A DNA stretch of 64,000 bases from Rothia uropygialis (GCF_004137765.1 NZ_NOIS01000002.1:434001-498000), one strand, 5' to 3'; numbered from the stretch's first letter, positions 35,761-44,767 are shown. Numbers and translations are program-made. The notes: generated from the sequence alone by a model not told the origin.

Positions 35761-37215
35761 TCAGCTTTCCAGGACCTCCGAGACCCTCGTGATCGGTGCC
35801 TCGGCAGGGGTCTTGCGGGTGCTCCGGCGGATGGCTTCGAAGACCGCGACCACCAGGACGTTCGCTACCAAACCGATGATTCCTTCGCTGATGGCCCAAG
35901 GCAGTGTCCACCAGAAGGTGTACCCGATCACGATCGCGAGCCCCACGACCGCGCCCGCCAGAATCGACGAGGCGCCGATCTTCTTCCGGAGCAGCAACGC
36001 GGCCGCGATCGCGGGGGCAAGCTGGTCCAGACCTGAGAAGGTCAGGAGCAAGAGATTCGCCAAGAGGTCCGGCATCACGATCGAGAGGAACAGGGCCAAA
36101 CCGGTCGCCACGACGACCGTGATCTGCGTGATCGTGAACTGAGCCTTCTCGGATCGGGCACGCGCCAGATTCCGGGAAACCAGTGTGCTGATGGCAATGA
36201 GCAACGAGGCCGAAGGGACCATCGCCGTCGCGATTCCGGCCACGGCCGCAACGCCCATCAGCCAATCCGGGAACATTCCCGAGGCCAGATCCAGCAGAGA
36301 ACTGTCCGGATCCGCATTGCTTCCCAGAACCACCAGAGCCACATACCCCACGACCAGGGGCATCACGATCAAGGTGTTGTAGAAGGGAAGCCACAAGTAG
36401 TTCCGTCGGAGCACCGTGGAATTCCGCGCGGACATGATCGGGGGCCAGTTGTGCGGCATGGTCGCAAAGGCCACACCGATGGCGCTGATCGCCATGTTGG
36501 AGATGTACCAGAAAATCCCGTATTCCTGCGTGCCGTGGACCGAAAGCATCTCCGGCATCTTTTCCCGAACTACCTCGAAAGCGTTGGTGAAGCCGCCGGT
36601 GTAGTGGATGGGAACCGCAATGCAGATGACGAAGAGCATCACGATCATCAGTACGTCCTTGAAATACGCGGTGGTCGCCACTCCCCTCAGCCCGGACCAC
36701 AGGACGAATGCCACGACCAGGACGAAAGCGATCACCATCGACCACGCACCCATCGAATGGTTGCCCGTGACCAGCTGGACGATCAGGCCAAGCCCCGTGA
36801 TCTGAAGCTGGAGATACGGCAACAAGAAAACGACGCCCGAAATCGCCACCAGAATTCCCAGGGCGCGTGAGGAATACGCGTCTTCCAGAAAATCGGCTTG
36901 CGTGAGGTGCCCGCGAGCGCGGGTTATGCGCCAGATCTTGGGGGCCAGGAAATACAGTGCGAGATAGCCCAGCGGGACGTAGGGCATCGAGTAGAACGAT
37001 GCCGCCCCTCCGGAAACCACGAGGCCGGCGGTTCCCAGGAAAGTGAAGGTAGTGAAGACCTCGCCGGCTTGCAGCAGCCAGGTGGTGGCCACGCCGAATT
37101 TGTGCCCGCCGACGGTCCACTCCGCGAGGTCGAGATCGGGTTTGCGTCGACCCATGAAACCGAGCAGAGCGATGACGAGGATTCCGCCCAAGGCGACCCA
37201 TGCGATGGTGCTCAT
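35761..37215 (-). CDS. Sodium:solute symporter family transporter
   Basis: 484-residue SSS-family permease with about 13 TM helices. Typical motifs: EWTVGGHKFG, WLLQAGEVFTTFTFLG, GHLTQADFLEDAYSSR, LTFSGLDQLAPAIAAALL. SSS members paired with a DUF3311 protein often carry monocarboxylates or amino-acid-like solutes. The start overlaps the DUF3311 stop by 4 nt. Last gene of the M20-DUF3311-SSS operon, so it probably imports the amidohydrolase substrate. Confidence 0.92.
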   Translation of the reverse strand: MSTIAWVALGGILVIALLGFMGRRKPDLDLAEWTVGGHKFGVATTWLLQAGEVFTTFTFLGTAGLVVSGGAASFYSMPYVPLGYLALYFLAPKIWRITRARGHLTQADFLEDAYSSRALGILVAISGVVFLLPYLQLQITGLGLIVQLVTGNHSMGAWSMVIAFVLVVAFVLWSGLRGVATTAYFKDVLMIVMLFVICIAVPIHYTGGFTNAFEVVREKMPEMLSVHGTQEYGIFWYISNMAISAIGVAFATMPHNWPPIMSARNSTVLRRNYLWLPFYNTLIVMPLVVGYVALVVLGSNADPDSSLLDLASGMFPDWLMGVAAVAGIATAMVPSASLLIAISTLVSRNLARARSEKAQFTITQITVVVATGLALFLSIVMPDLLANLLLLTFSGLDQLAPAIAAALLLRKKIGASSILAGAVVGLAIVIGYTFWWTLPWAISEGIIGLVANVLVVAVFEAIRRSTRKTPAEAPITRVSEVLES

Positions 37216-37529
37216 GACCGCTCACCCCGATTTTCCCGTGCTTCCGCACGCCGTATGGCTTGCTGGTCGAGGAGTTCTTCGTAGGAAGAATCCGTCCGCG
37301 TGAATTCCACGATCGCTAAGACCAGACTGATCATCAGGCTTCCGGGGATGCAGGTCCACCACATGATCGTCGGCAAGCCGAGGAACAAATGGGGTCCGTT
37401 GAGGATGGGGAGCCATTGGAGGACGAACGCGGCGAGCACGGGAGCCAGACACACGCACCACCACAGTGTCTTGCGACCGGTCGATGCTTTCCGCCGACGC
37501 TCCGCCGTGGCCTGTTCGGGGGCGCTCAT
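37212..37529 (-). CDS. DUF3311 small membrane protein
   Basis: 105 residues with two TM helices (WWCVCLAPVLAAFVLQWLP and MWWTCIPGSLMISLVLAIV) and a charged cytoplasmic tail. DUF3311 proteins nearly always accompany SSS symporters and are thought to be accessory subunits. ATG 37529 overlaps the upstream amidohydrolase stop (4 nt), and its own stop overlaps the symporter start (4 nt). Confidence 0.88.
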   Translation of the reverse strand: MSAPEQATAERRRKASTGRKTLWWCVCLAPVLAAFVLQWLPILNGPHLFLGLPTIMWWTCIPGSLMISLVLAIVEFTRTDSSYEELLDQQAIRRAEARENRGERS

Positions 37530-38737
37530 CGGGAATCCGTTCGCGCGGTCAACAGACGTTGACGCTGATCGGGATCGGTGGCCATGTCGATCACGGTCCA
37601 GCACATCGCCGTACCGCCGTCGATCACGGCCCGGTCGGCGCTGGGGCTGACGCAGTATTGGGCGAATTCGGGCTGGTGGCATGTCGCACCGTCCGCCTCA
37701 ACGTAAATGCTGGGGTGTATTGCCGGGATCTCGAGGGATACGTTGGCCATGTCGGTCGATCCGGCCTCCCGGATACGCTGGTCCATCGGGGCGTCCGTGA
37801 AAACCCGTCCGAGGGCTTCCGCGTTGCGCCGGTAGGCGGCAACCATGGGATCGTCGTTGCGGAATTCCGAGAACGCAGGCCATTCGTCTTTGATTTCGAC
37901 GTCGCAGCCTGTGGCCACGGCTCCGGCTTCGAAACAGCGGATCAATTTCTCCTTGACCCCGCCCGGGCCTTCGAGCTCTGCGATCGTGTTGGCGCGAGCG
38001 TCGTACAGCAGCGACGAGTGGTGGGGCACCACGTTGGGCGCATCGCCCGCGGAAGTCACGATCCCGTGCACGAGTTCACCGGGCCTGAGGTGTTGGCGCA
38101 ACAGGCCGATGGCGACCTGCGCCACGGTCGCGGCATCCCCAGCGTTGATGCCTCGGAAGGGGGCCATGGCCGAGTGAGCAGGACGGCCGGTGTACGTCAC
38201 TTCCAGATCCACGACGGACCGTGTGAGGTGGCTGGCGTGTTCCTCGCTCCCGGGGTGGACCATCATGGCGGCGTGGACGCCGTCGAATGCTCCCGCGCGC
38301 AGCATGAAGATTTTGCCTCCGCCGAATTCCTCGGCAGGGGTCCCGAAAACCTTGACGGTGATTCCGATCCGATCGGCAACCGAAGCGAGCGACAAACCGG
38401 CCAGCACACCTGCGGAAGCGATGATGTTGTGCCCGCAAGCGTGCCCCACTCCGGGCAGCGCATCGAGCTCGGCGCAAATGCCGACGACGAGATCGCCGCT
38501 GCCGTAGCTGGCGACGAAGGCGGTCTCCAGGTCAGCGACTCCAGTTTCGATCGAGAATCCGTGGTCCTTCAGGACATCGACCATTTTCCGTGAAGTTTCG
38601 ACCTCTTCGAAAGCCACCTCCGGTTCCGCATGGATGCTGTGGCTCAAGGACAGCACCTCGTCGGAAACGCCCTGGGCGGTTCGCTGGGCGGACTTCTTCG
38701 TCTCTTCTACGTCGGCGACGACGCTCTGCGCAACCAC
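37526..38737 (-). CDS. M20D-family amidohydrolase
   Basis: 403-residue metallopeptidase-like amidohydrolase. Metal-site motifs: GVGHACGHN (about 97-104) and TPAEEFGGG (about 133-141), with a dimerisation domain between catalytic halves (YTGRPAHSAMAPFRGINAGDA). The family hydrolyses N-acyl or N-aminobenzoyl amino acids. GTG 38737 is chosen because AGGAGG lies four bases upstream; longer in-frame starts would add unrelated sequence. First gene of a three-gene operon with 4-nt overlaps. Confidence 0.9.
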   Translation of the reverse strand: MVAQSVVADVEETKKSAQRTAQGVSDEVLSLSHSIHAEPEVAFEEVETSRKMVDVLKDHGFSIETGVADLETAFVASYGSGDLVVGICAELDALPGVGHACGHNIIASAGVLAGLSLASVADRIGITVKVFGTPAEEFGGGKIFMLRAGAFDGVHAAMMVHPGSEEHASHLTRSVVDLEVTYTGRPAHSAMAPFRGINAGDAATVAQVAIGLLRQHLRPGELVHGIVTSAGDAPNVVPHHSSLLYDARANTIAELEGPGGVKEKLIRCFEAGAVATGCDVEIKDEWPAFSEFRNDDPMVAAYRRNAEALGRVFTDAPMDQRIREAGSTDMANVSLEIPAIHPSIYVEADGATCHQPEFAQYCVSPSADRAVIDGGTAMCWTVIDMATDPDQRQRLLTARTDSR

Positions 38738-38840
38738 TGCGCCTCCTCGAATCGTGATCTGAAACATAGTCAGACTAAGCAGGAGGGGTGCGGCGACAGA
38801 AATGCCTCGCCGTAGCAGAGCAATTATTACCCCGACACGA

Positions 38841-38876
38841 CGTGGGCGGGACGGGATAAATCCCGTCCCGCCCACG
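38841..38876 (-). terminator. Perfect GC hairpin downstream of terC copy 1
   Basis: Two perfect 17-bp arms (CGTGGGCGGGACGGGAT and its complement) around a 2-nt loop, 19 bp past the stop. No U tract. A GC-rich actinobacterial terminator between terC and the divergently placed M20 gene. Confidence 0.65.
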
Positions 38877-38895
38877 CGAACCCGCAACGGTCGGT

Positions 38896-40095
38896 CTAAT
38901 TCTCCAGGTGGTCCTGGTGCCGCCCATGAGCCCGGGTCACCAGATCCTGGAATTTGGTTTCGGACTCGATCAGCTGGTCCTTTGTGCGGTCAGGAAGCCC
39001 CGCCAGTTTCTTCTGGTATTCCGTGAGCCGCCCGTGCAGCTCCGAACGCTCTTTCTCCGAGGCATCCTCCGGCAATTCGAGATAGTCACTCGCGGCTTTC
39101 TCGGTCCCGCTGATGATTCGCAATGCGCGACCCTTCGGGCTGTACAACGAAACCAGGACCGTCAGCACCAGGACCCCGATGATCACACCCAGCGACATTC
39201 CGATACCGACCTCGATCACGTGTACCGGCTCGCCGTCGTTGATAAAGGGCAAATTGTTCTCGTGCAACGCATGCAGAATGAGCTTCACACCGATGAACGC
39301 CAGAATGATGGACAGGCCCCACGAAAGATAGATCAGGCGATCGAGCAGACCGTCGATGAGGAAGTACAGCTGACGCAGACCCATGAGCGAGAAGGCCGTG
39401 GCCGTGAAGACGATGTACGGCTCTTGGGTGAGACCGAAGATCGCGGGGATCGAGTCAAGAGCGAATAAGACGTCGGTGCCGCCGATGGCCACCATGACCA
39501 GCAGCATCGGCGTCATGACCTTCTTGCCGTTTTCGACGGTGAACAGTTTGTCGCCGTCGTAGTTCTCGCTGGTGTGCATGAAGCGTTTGGCGAGCCGAAC
39601 GATGACGTTGTTCGCCTCGTCGTCGTCTCCGGCGTCCGCGACCTCACCCTTGATCAGGTTCCCGGCGGTCAGCAGCAGAATGATGCCGAACAGGTAGAAG
39701 ACCCAGGCCCAAGCGTTGATCGCGGCCGCACCCACGAAGATGAAGGCCGTCCGGGCGATCAGGGCGAAGACGATGCCGAAGAGAAGCACCTTCTGCTGAT
39801 CGGCTCGGGGCACTTGGAACGAGGCCATGATGATCAGGAATACGAAAAGGTTGTCGACCGACAGTGCTTTCTCGGTGATGTACCCGCCATAGTATTCTGC
39901 GGCGAACTGGCCACCGTCGAAGGCCAGGATCACCAACCCGAAGAGCAGAGCAATGCCCACGTAGACCGCGGACCATACGGCCGCTTCCTTGATCGTGGGT
40001 TCGTGCGGCTTGCGCACGTGGAAAAAGAAGTCATAGGCCAACAGGGCCAGAATGACCACGAGGGTCACGACCCACTGAATAGCGGTAATCTCCAC
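38896..40095 (-). CDS. TerC family integral membrane protein, copy 1
   Basis: 399 residues, nine or so TM helices, with the TerC core (AYDFFFHVRKPHEPTIKEAA, YYGGYITEKALSVDNLFVF, LFALDSIPAIFGLTQEPYIVFTATAF). The C-terminal ~70 residues form a charged cytoplasmic helix absent from copy 2. TerC/Alx relatives export Mn2+ and protect against Mn overload. The GTG at 40095 follows AAGGAG. A yybP-ykoY-type leader precedes it, supporting a manganese role rather than tellurite resistance. Confidence 0.92.
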   Translation of the reverse strand: MEITAIQWVVTLVVILALLAYDFFFHVRKPHEPTIKEAAVWSAVYVGIALLFGLVILAFDGGQFAAEYYGGYITEKALSVDNLFVFLIIMASFQVPRADQQKVLLFGIVFALIARTAFIFVGAAAINAWAWVFYLFGIILLLTAGNLIKGEVADAGDDDEANNVIVRLAKRFMHTSENYDGDKLFTVENGKKVMTPMLLVMVAIGGTDVLFALDSIPAIFGLTQEPYIVFTATAFSLMGLRQLYFLIDGLLDRLIYLSWGLSIILAFIGVKLILHALHENNLPFINDGEPVHVIEVGIGMSLGVIIGVLVLTVLVSLYSPKGRALRIISGTEKAASDYLELPEDASEKERSELHGRLTEYQKKLAGLPDRTKDQLIESETKFQDLVTRAHGRHQDHLEN

Positions 40096-40103
40096 AGGAA
40101 CTC

Positions 40104-40250
40104 CTTGTGCGTACGTTCAACGGCACAAGTCTCTCCCCCACGTGGGCCGACCGCCGATGCCGCCCTGTGACGTGGTCCGTGCCCGGCCAGGCTTCTGCGC
40201 CTGACGTATTGACGTGCACGGTCTTGAGGGATACTCCCTTGCTTCACTAG
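40104..40250 (-). ncRNA. yybP-ykoY-type (Mn2+) riboswitch of terC copy 1
   Basis: On the minus strand: GCAAGGGAGTATCCCT at the 5' side, an internal CGTCAGGCG-GAAGCCTG-GCCGGGCACG block, and GGGAGAGACTTGTGC at the 3' side. These match the aptamer consensus of GGGGAGUA and AGACYU loops. The 3' P1 strand CTTGTGC can instead pair with GCACAAG directly beside the GGAG ribosome site (40104-40110 with 40123-40129), so ligand binding should expose it. Confidence 0.78.
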
Positions 40251-40312
40251 ACAACCCTACGGGAGGCCAGGTCCTTAGTCCATGTGCTCCGCGCCTCCCC
40301 TCCCGGACGATC

Positions 40313-41320
40313 TCATTCCGCCGGGTTCTCTCGGGCCTCCCGGCGCAAGGCCCTGCCCTTGGGGCTGTAGAGCGACGCCAGCACCGTGATGGCCAGCACG
40401 CCCACGATCACAATCAAGGAGATCCCCGTGGTGACCTCGAAGACGTGTACCGGTTCGCCGTGGTTGATGAACGGCAGGTTGTTCTCATGGAGCGCGTGGA
40501 GCATCAACTTGATTCCGATGAAACCGAGAATCACGGCAAGCCCCCAGGACAGGTAGATCAAACGATCCAGGAGCCCGTCGATGAGGAAGTACAGCTGACG
40601 CAGACCCATGAGCGAGAAGGCCGTGGCCGTGAAGACGATGTATGTCTCCTGCGTGAGACCAAAGATCGCAGGGATCGAATCCAAGGCGAACATGATGTCG
40701 GTCAAGCCGATGGCGACCATGACCAGAAGCATCGGCGTCATGACCTTCTTGCCGTTTTCGACGGTGAAAAGTTTGTCGCCGTCGTACTCGTCCGTTGTCT
40801 TGAGGAAGCGCTTCGCCAAACGGACCATCACGTTATTGGCCTCGTCGCTGTCCCCGCCGTCTTTGACCTCGTCCTTGACCAGATTCCCCGCGGTATAGAT
40901 CAGGAACAGGCCGAAGACGTAGAACAGTGCGGCCCATCGATCGATGGCCGCGGCTCCGATGAAAATGAACAGCGTCCGCGCGATCAGTGCGACGACGATG
41001 CCGAAGAGCAAGACTTTCTGCTGGTCCGCCCGAGGGACCTTGAAAGAGGCCATGATGATCAGGAAGACGAACAGATTGTCCACGGACAATGCTTGTTCCG
41101 TGACGAATCCTGCGTAGTACTGAACGGCGAAGTCTCCACCGTCCCAGAAGAAGACGAAGAGCCCGAAGAGGAGGGCGACCGCGACGTAGAACGAGGTCCA
41201 CAGGGCGGCTTCCTTGATCGAGGGCTCGTGAGGTTTGCGAACGTGGAAAATGAAGTCGTACGCGAGCAGGGCTAGGATCACGACGATCGTCACGATCCAT
41301 TGAAGGGATGAAACTTCCAC
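40313..41320 (-). CDS. TerC family integral membrane protein, copy 2
   Basis: 335-residue paralogue of the adjacent downstream gene, with the same blocks (AYDFIFHVRKPHEPSIKEAA, YYAGFVTEQALSVDNLFVF, MFALDSIPAIFGLTQETYIVF) but without the long C-terminal tail. GTG 41320 follows AGGAGG. Both copies have the same kind of leader and orientation, consistent with tandem duplication of the whole riboswitch-gene unit. Likely Mn2+ efflux. Confidence 0.92.
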   Translation of the reverse strand: MEVSSLQWIVTIVVILALLAYDFIFHVRKPHEPSIKEAALWTSFYVAVALLFGLFVFFWDGGDFAVQYYAGFVTEQALSVDNLFVFLIIMASFKVPRADQQKVLLFGIVVALIARTLFIFIGAAAIDRWAALFYVFGLFLIYTAGNLVKDEVKDGGDSDEANNVMVRLAKRFLKTTDEYDGDKLFTVENGKKVMTPMLLVMVAIGLTDIMFALDSIPAIFGLTQETYIVFTATAFSLMGLRQLYFLIDGLLDRLIYLSWGLAVILGFIGIKLMLHALHENNLPFINHGEPVHVFEVTTGISLIVIVGVLAITVLASLYSPKGRALRREARENPAE

Positions 41321-41328
41321 AAAGCCTC

Positions 41329-41466
41329 CTTGTGGGCACGGAAAACCTCACAAGTCTCTCCCGCCGCTCGCGTCCGTATCACGGATGCCGCAGCCTCGTG
41401 CCCGGCCAGGCTTCGGCGCCTGACGTGCTGACGTTCACGAGATCGAGGGGATACTCCCTTGCTCAG
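41329..41466 (-). ncRNA. yybP-ykoY-type (Mn2+) riboswitch of terC copy 2
   Basis: Shares GCAAGGGAGTATCCC, CGTCAGGCG-GAAGCCTGGCCGGGCACG and GGGAGAGACTTGTG with the copy 1 leader, while the variable stems differ. The CTTGTG strand of P1 can alternatively pair with CACAAG next to GGAGG (41329-41334 with 41349-41354), giving a translational ON switch. Confidence 0.78.
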
Positions 41467-41594
41467 AGTGCAACTGTACAGGCATCCTCTAGGCTCCCGT
41501 GCAGGTTTTCGGCTCGGGTACGCCGCATCCGGAATGATTCGGTACCCTATATAGCGAGGTCACCCACCGATTTCGAGAGAAGGTCACCAGTCCC

Positions 41595-41867
41595 ATGAGC
41601 ACTCCTTGGATCCGCGCCCGCCGCTACATCATCGGAGCAATTTTCGTCGCCGGAGCCGCATTCTTCGTGTGGAGCATTCCCAGCGACGGAACCGTCGGTC
41701 AGTTCGTTGACTGGACCATCGGCTTCCTACTCGTATGGGCCGTGCTCCTGGTCATTGCCGGAATCTACGCCGCCGCCAAACCGACCCGCGCCGAAAAGGA
41801 AGAACTGCAGCACTTCCAAGCCATCGAGGGCTCCCACAGCGCCGATCGCGCACAGCTGTCCAAATAG
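41595..41867 (+). CDS. Small two-TM membrane protein
   Basis: 90 residues with TM helices YIIGAIFVAGAAFFVWSIP and WTIGFLLVWAVLLVIAGIY and a charged C-terminal tail (AAKPTRAEKEELQHF). GAAGG precedes ATG 41595 and a CTATATAG -10-like sequence lies near 41545. No family recognised. Diverges from terC copy 2. A structured 3' region and an intrinsic terminator follow. Confidence 0.75.
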   Translation: MSTPWIRARRYIIGAIFVAGAAFFVWSIPSDGTVGQFVDWTIGFLLVWAVLLVIAGIYAAAKPTRAEKEELQHFQAIEGSHSADRAQLSK

Positions 41868-41914
41868 ACCTTCCGACAAAACGCACGAGAAACCCCCGTC
41901 CCCGCGGTACCCCG

Positions 41915-41984
41915 CGTTAGGAGGGAGTTGCCCGATTCGGTGCCGGTTTCCCGCGTGAGGAGGGGTATATACCCCCGCCTAACG
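41915..41984 (+). other. Structured 3' element after the small membrane gene
   Basis: Two direct repeats (CCCGCGttAGGAGG at 41911 and CCCGCGtgAGGAGG at 41950) lie within a long inverted repeat, CGTTAGGAGGG (41915-41925) against CCCGCCTAACG (41974-41984). A perfect 14-bp palindrome GGGGTATATACCCC sits at 41962-41975. No coding potential. A terminator lies 24 bp further on. Confidence 0.4.
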
Positions 41985-42007
41985 ACGGAAAACGCCTCAC
42001 AAGCAGT

Positions 42008-42029
42008 CACCCCCCTCCTGGGTGTTTTT
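42008..42029 (+). terminator. Intrinsic terminator
   Basis: CACCC / GGGTG stem followed by TTTTTA on the plus strand; ends the transcript of the small membrane protein gene. Confidence 0.75.
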
Positions 42030-42049
42030 ACGACCCTGAGGTCCCTCCG

Positions 42050-43075
42050 CTAGAGTCGTGGCTCCCAACCCAGCGCCGGGCCGATCTTCGTCGCACACTG
42101 TTCGAGGATGTGCCGCCAGTCCGAGGGCTCGAGCTCGAACGGCAGCTCCACGATGAATTCGTCTGCTACCTCGAACGACGGGTCAGATCTCAGTTGCTCG
42201 ACGATTTCTCCGGTGCTTCCCATCCGGTCCACCGCTATGATCGTCTTCTCCCCCAAGACCTTTCGGGTTCGAGGCGTGCGACGTTGGACGTATTCTTCGT
42301 AGCGAGCGCGCTGTTCAGGCGAGGTCTCATCGGTCGGGACGACGACGCGCGCTTGTGCGACCCGACCTGGTCTCTGCTCCGGCAGGGCATCTCGATACGC
42401 ACGGATCAGAGCGGCCTGAGCGGCGTCGAAATCGCGGATGCCGTTCTCCGCCGAACCGATGTTGCTGACCAACAAGCCCAGGCCCGTCTCACCCGCCCAC
42501 CGTGCGGACTTCAACGACCCTGAACCGTACGAGAGCCTCTCCACCAAGCCCGGACTGAGCGGCTGAACCGTCTCGGAATCGAAGTTCCCGCCAAAACCTT
42601 CATACGGCCCGACGTCGCGGACCTTCTCCCCTTGGAGAAAGCCGATCAGACGCATGATTCTCTCGTACCCGTAATCATCCGTTTCCCAGCCCGGGCCGAA
42701 TACGGTCCTGTTCACCGCGTCATCGAAGCGCGGCGGGTGAACACTCAGCCCGGGACGGAGCCTCCCGCCGGTCAGAAGATCAGCAACCCCCAGGTCCTCG
42801 GCCAACCGGTACGGATTCTCGAATTCGAGGGGAATCACGGCACTTCCGAGCTCGATCCTCTCCGTGGCCTGCGACAACGCACCGAGCATGACGCCGGGTG
42901 CCGTGACCCCGTACTGCATGTGGCGTGTACGCAACCACCCCGAGTCGAACCCCAGGGTCTCGGCGTGGCGAAAAAGGTCGATCGCATCGGTGAACCCCTG
43001 GGACGGGTTCTCCGGGCTGAACGGAGCGATGTGGAGGAATCCGAGGTGTTTGAGGGGAGAACCGTTGGCAGGCAT
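42050..43075 (-). CDS. LLM-class flavin-dependent oxidoreductase
   Basis: 341-residue luciferase-like monooxygenase fold (TIM barrel using FMNH2 or F420). Visible blocks: GFTDAIDLFRHAETLGFDSGWLRTRH, ERIELGSAVIPLEFENPYRLAEDLGVADLLTGGRLRPGLS, and RLSYGSGSLKSARWAGE. The substrate and flavin cannot be decided. AGGAG is four bases before ATG 43075. Followed upstream by an acyl-CoA ligase gene in the same direction. Confidence 0.9.
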   Translation of the reverse strand: MPANGSPLKHLGFLHIAPFSPENPSQGFTDAIDLFRHAETLGFDSGWLRTRHMQYGVTAPGVMLGALSQATERIELGSAVIPLEFENPYRLAEDLGVADLLTGGRLRPGLSVHPPRFDDAVNRTVFGPGWETDDYGYERIMRLIGFLQGEKVRDVGPYEGFGGNFDSETVQPLSPGLVERLSYGSGSLKSARWAGETGLGLLVSNIGSAENGIRDFDAAQAALIRAYRDALPEQRPGRVAQARVVVPTDETSPEQRARYEEYVQRRTPRTRKVLGEKTIIAVDRMGSTGEIVEQLRSDPSFEVADEFIVELPFELEPSDWRHILEQCATKIGPALGWEPRL

Positions 43076-43159
43076 GCGACTCCTTGAGAACCGGAAACAG
43101 TGCGTATCTACATCTCAACCGTGAGCGTACCGAACTATTCCACCCGCCTCTTGCGCAGG

Positions 43160-44767
43160 TCACGAGGTGTAATCGGCCCGAAGTTTCTTCTTGTTGAGCT
43201 TGCCGACGGAGGTCCTGGGAAGTTCGTCGACGACCAAGACCTTGTCCGGGAGCTGCCATTTGGCGAATCTGGCCAACAGCGTGGACCGGACGTCATCGGC
43301 CTCGACAGATTCTCCGGCGCGTGGGACCACATACGCCACGGGGCGCTCATCCCATTTCTCGTCCGGAACCCCGATCACCGCGGCTTCTGCAATGCGCGGA
43401 TTGTCCAGGATCGCGTTTTCCATATCGATCGAAGAAATCCACTCACCGCCGGATTTGATGACGTCCTTCAAGCGATCGGTCAGTTTGAGGTATCCGTTCG
43501 CGTCGATCACCCCGACGTCACCGGATCTCCACCAGCCGTCGGCGAATGAATCCGCAGATTCGGGACGGTTGAAGTACTCCTGCGTGATGAACGGGCCTTT
43601 GTAATAGACCTCGCCTGCGGATTCGCCGTCGTGCGGGAGCTCCGTGCCGTCCAATGCAACGATTTTGATGTCCGTACCGGCGCTCGGCAGGCCCTGCGAA
43701 CGCTTCAGATCCCACCATTCGTCGCCGCTCAGCCCTTCGAGCGAACGCTTGCGCATCCAGTTGATCGCCACGATGGGCGAGGTCTCCGAGGCACCGTAAC
43801 CATGGACGATGTCAGCGTTCGCGGTTTCCTGGAAGCCCTTCATGAGTGCGAGCGCCGGTTCGGAACCGGCCACGACCACACGCAGCCCTTCCAGATCCAC
43901 GGTTTCGGGGCGGTTCCGGAAGTATTCGAGAATCGGGGTCCAGATCGCGGGCGAACCGTTGGAGATCGTCACCTCCTCAAGGACGAGCGCTTCGGCGAGG
44001 TCTTCGACGTCGGTCGCCGCATATTGTCCGGGCATCACTAGTTTCGAGCCCGCCAGAACGGCCGCGTGGAGGAATCCCCAGGTCATGACGTGGAACATGG
44101 GAGTCACCGGCATCAAACAGTCCCGATGAGTGAAACTCAGCGACGTGTGGAGCGCCCAAGCGTGGAGACAGACGGCGCGATGCGAGTAGAAGATCCCTTT
44201 CGGGCGTCCGGTTGTTCCTGTCGTGTATCCGGCATAGGCCGCGGTCGTCTCCTCGACCTCCTCCCACGCATACTCCTCGGGCTGACTGGACATGAGGTCT
44301 TCGAGGTAAATCGGATTCGGCAAATTCGTCGATATCTCGGGCCCTCTCCGATCCGAGAGAATGATCCATCCCCTGACGTCTTCGGCCCCCTGAATTCCTT
44401 CGGCGATCGGCAGGAGGGATTCGTCGACGACGACCCACTGCGCCCCCGAATGCTTCACCACGTACGTCAAGTCTTCACGCGAGAGCTTGAGGTTCAGTTG
44501 AAGATGGGTTGCCGCGAGTCCGGGGAGGGCGAAGTACAGTTCCATGTGCCGTCGGGAGTTCCAGTCCATGACGCCGACGACGTCGCCCGCCTGAACCCCT
44601 GCTTCGGCCAAAGCGTGCGCCATTCGGGATACGCGCTTGATTTCGGTCGCGTAGTTCGAACGCTCCCATGTGCCGTCCGCACCCTTGTAGACGACTTCCG
44701 TTTCCGGGAAGGTCCGTGCCGCATGCCGGAGCATGGTCGTTACGTTGAGCTGGTAGTTGTCAGCCAT
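43160..44767 (-). CDS. AMP-dependent acyl-CoA ligase
   Basis: 535-residue ANL-superfamily adenylating enzyme, long- or medium-chain fatty acyl-CoA synthetase-like. P-loop YTTGTTGRPKG (about 181-191), HGYGASETSP (A5), GWWRSGDVG (A7), LTDRLKDVIKSGGEWIS (A8) and the catalytic lysine in SVGKLNKKKLR (A10). The start is uncertain: ATG 44767 (MADNYQLN) fits homologues, but no good ribosome site is seen; a GTG at 44824 is possible. Confidence 0.92.
   Translation of the reverse strand: MADNYQLNVTTMLRHAARTFPETEVVYKGADGTWERSNYATEIKRVSRMAHALAEAGVQAGDVVGVMDWNSRRHMELYFALPGLAATHLQLNLKLSREDLTYVVKHSGAQWVVVDESLLPIAEGIQGAEDVRGWIILSDRRGPEISTNLPNPIYLEDLMSSQPEEYAWEEVEETTAAYAGYTTGTTGRPKGIFYSHRAVCLHAWALHTSLSFTHRDCLMPVTPMFHVMTWGFLHAAVLAGSKLVMPGQYAATDVEDLAEALVLEEVTISNGSPAIWTPILEYFRNRPETVDLEGLRVVVAGSEPALALMKGFQETANADIVHGYGASETSPIVAINWMRKRSLEGLSGDEWWDLKRSQGLPSAGTDIKIVALDGTELPHDGESAGEVYYKGPFITQEYFNRPESADSFADGWWRSGDVGVIDANGYLKLTDRLKDVIKSGGEWISSIDMENAILDNPRIAEAAVIGVPDEKWDERPVAYVVPRAGESVEADDVRSTLLARFAKWQLPDKVLVVDELPRTSVGKLNKKKLRADYTS

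Noticed and set aside
35708-37249. 513-codon minus-strand frame overlapping the symporter
   Set aside because: Different frame of the SSS gene; the hydrophobic TM pattern and family motifs are only in the 35761-37215 frame.
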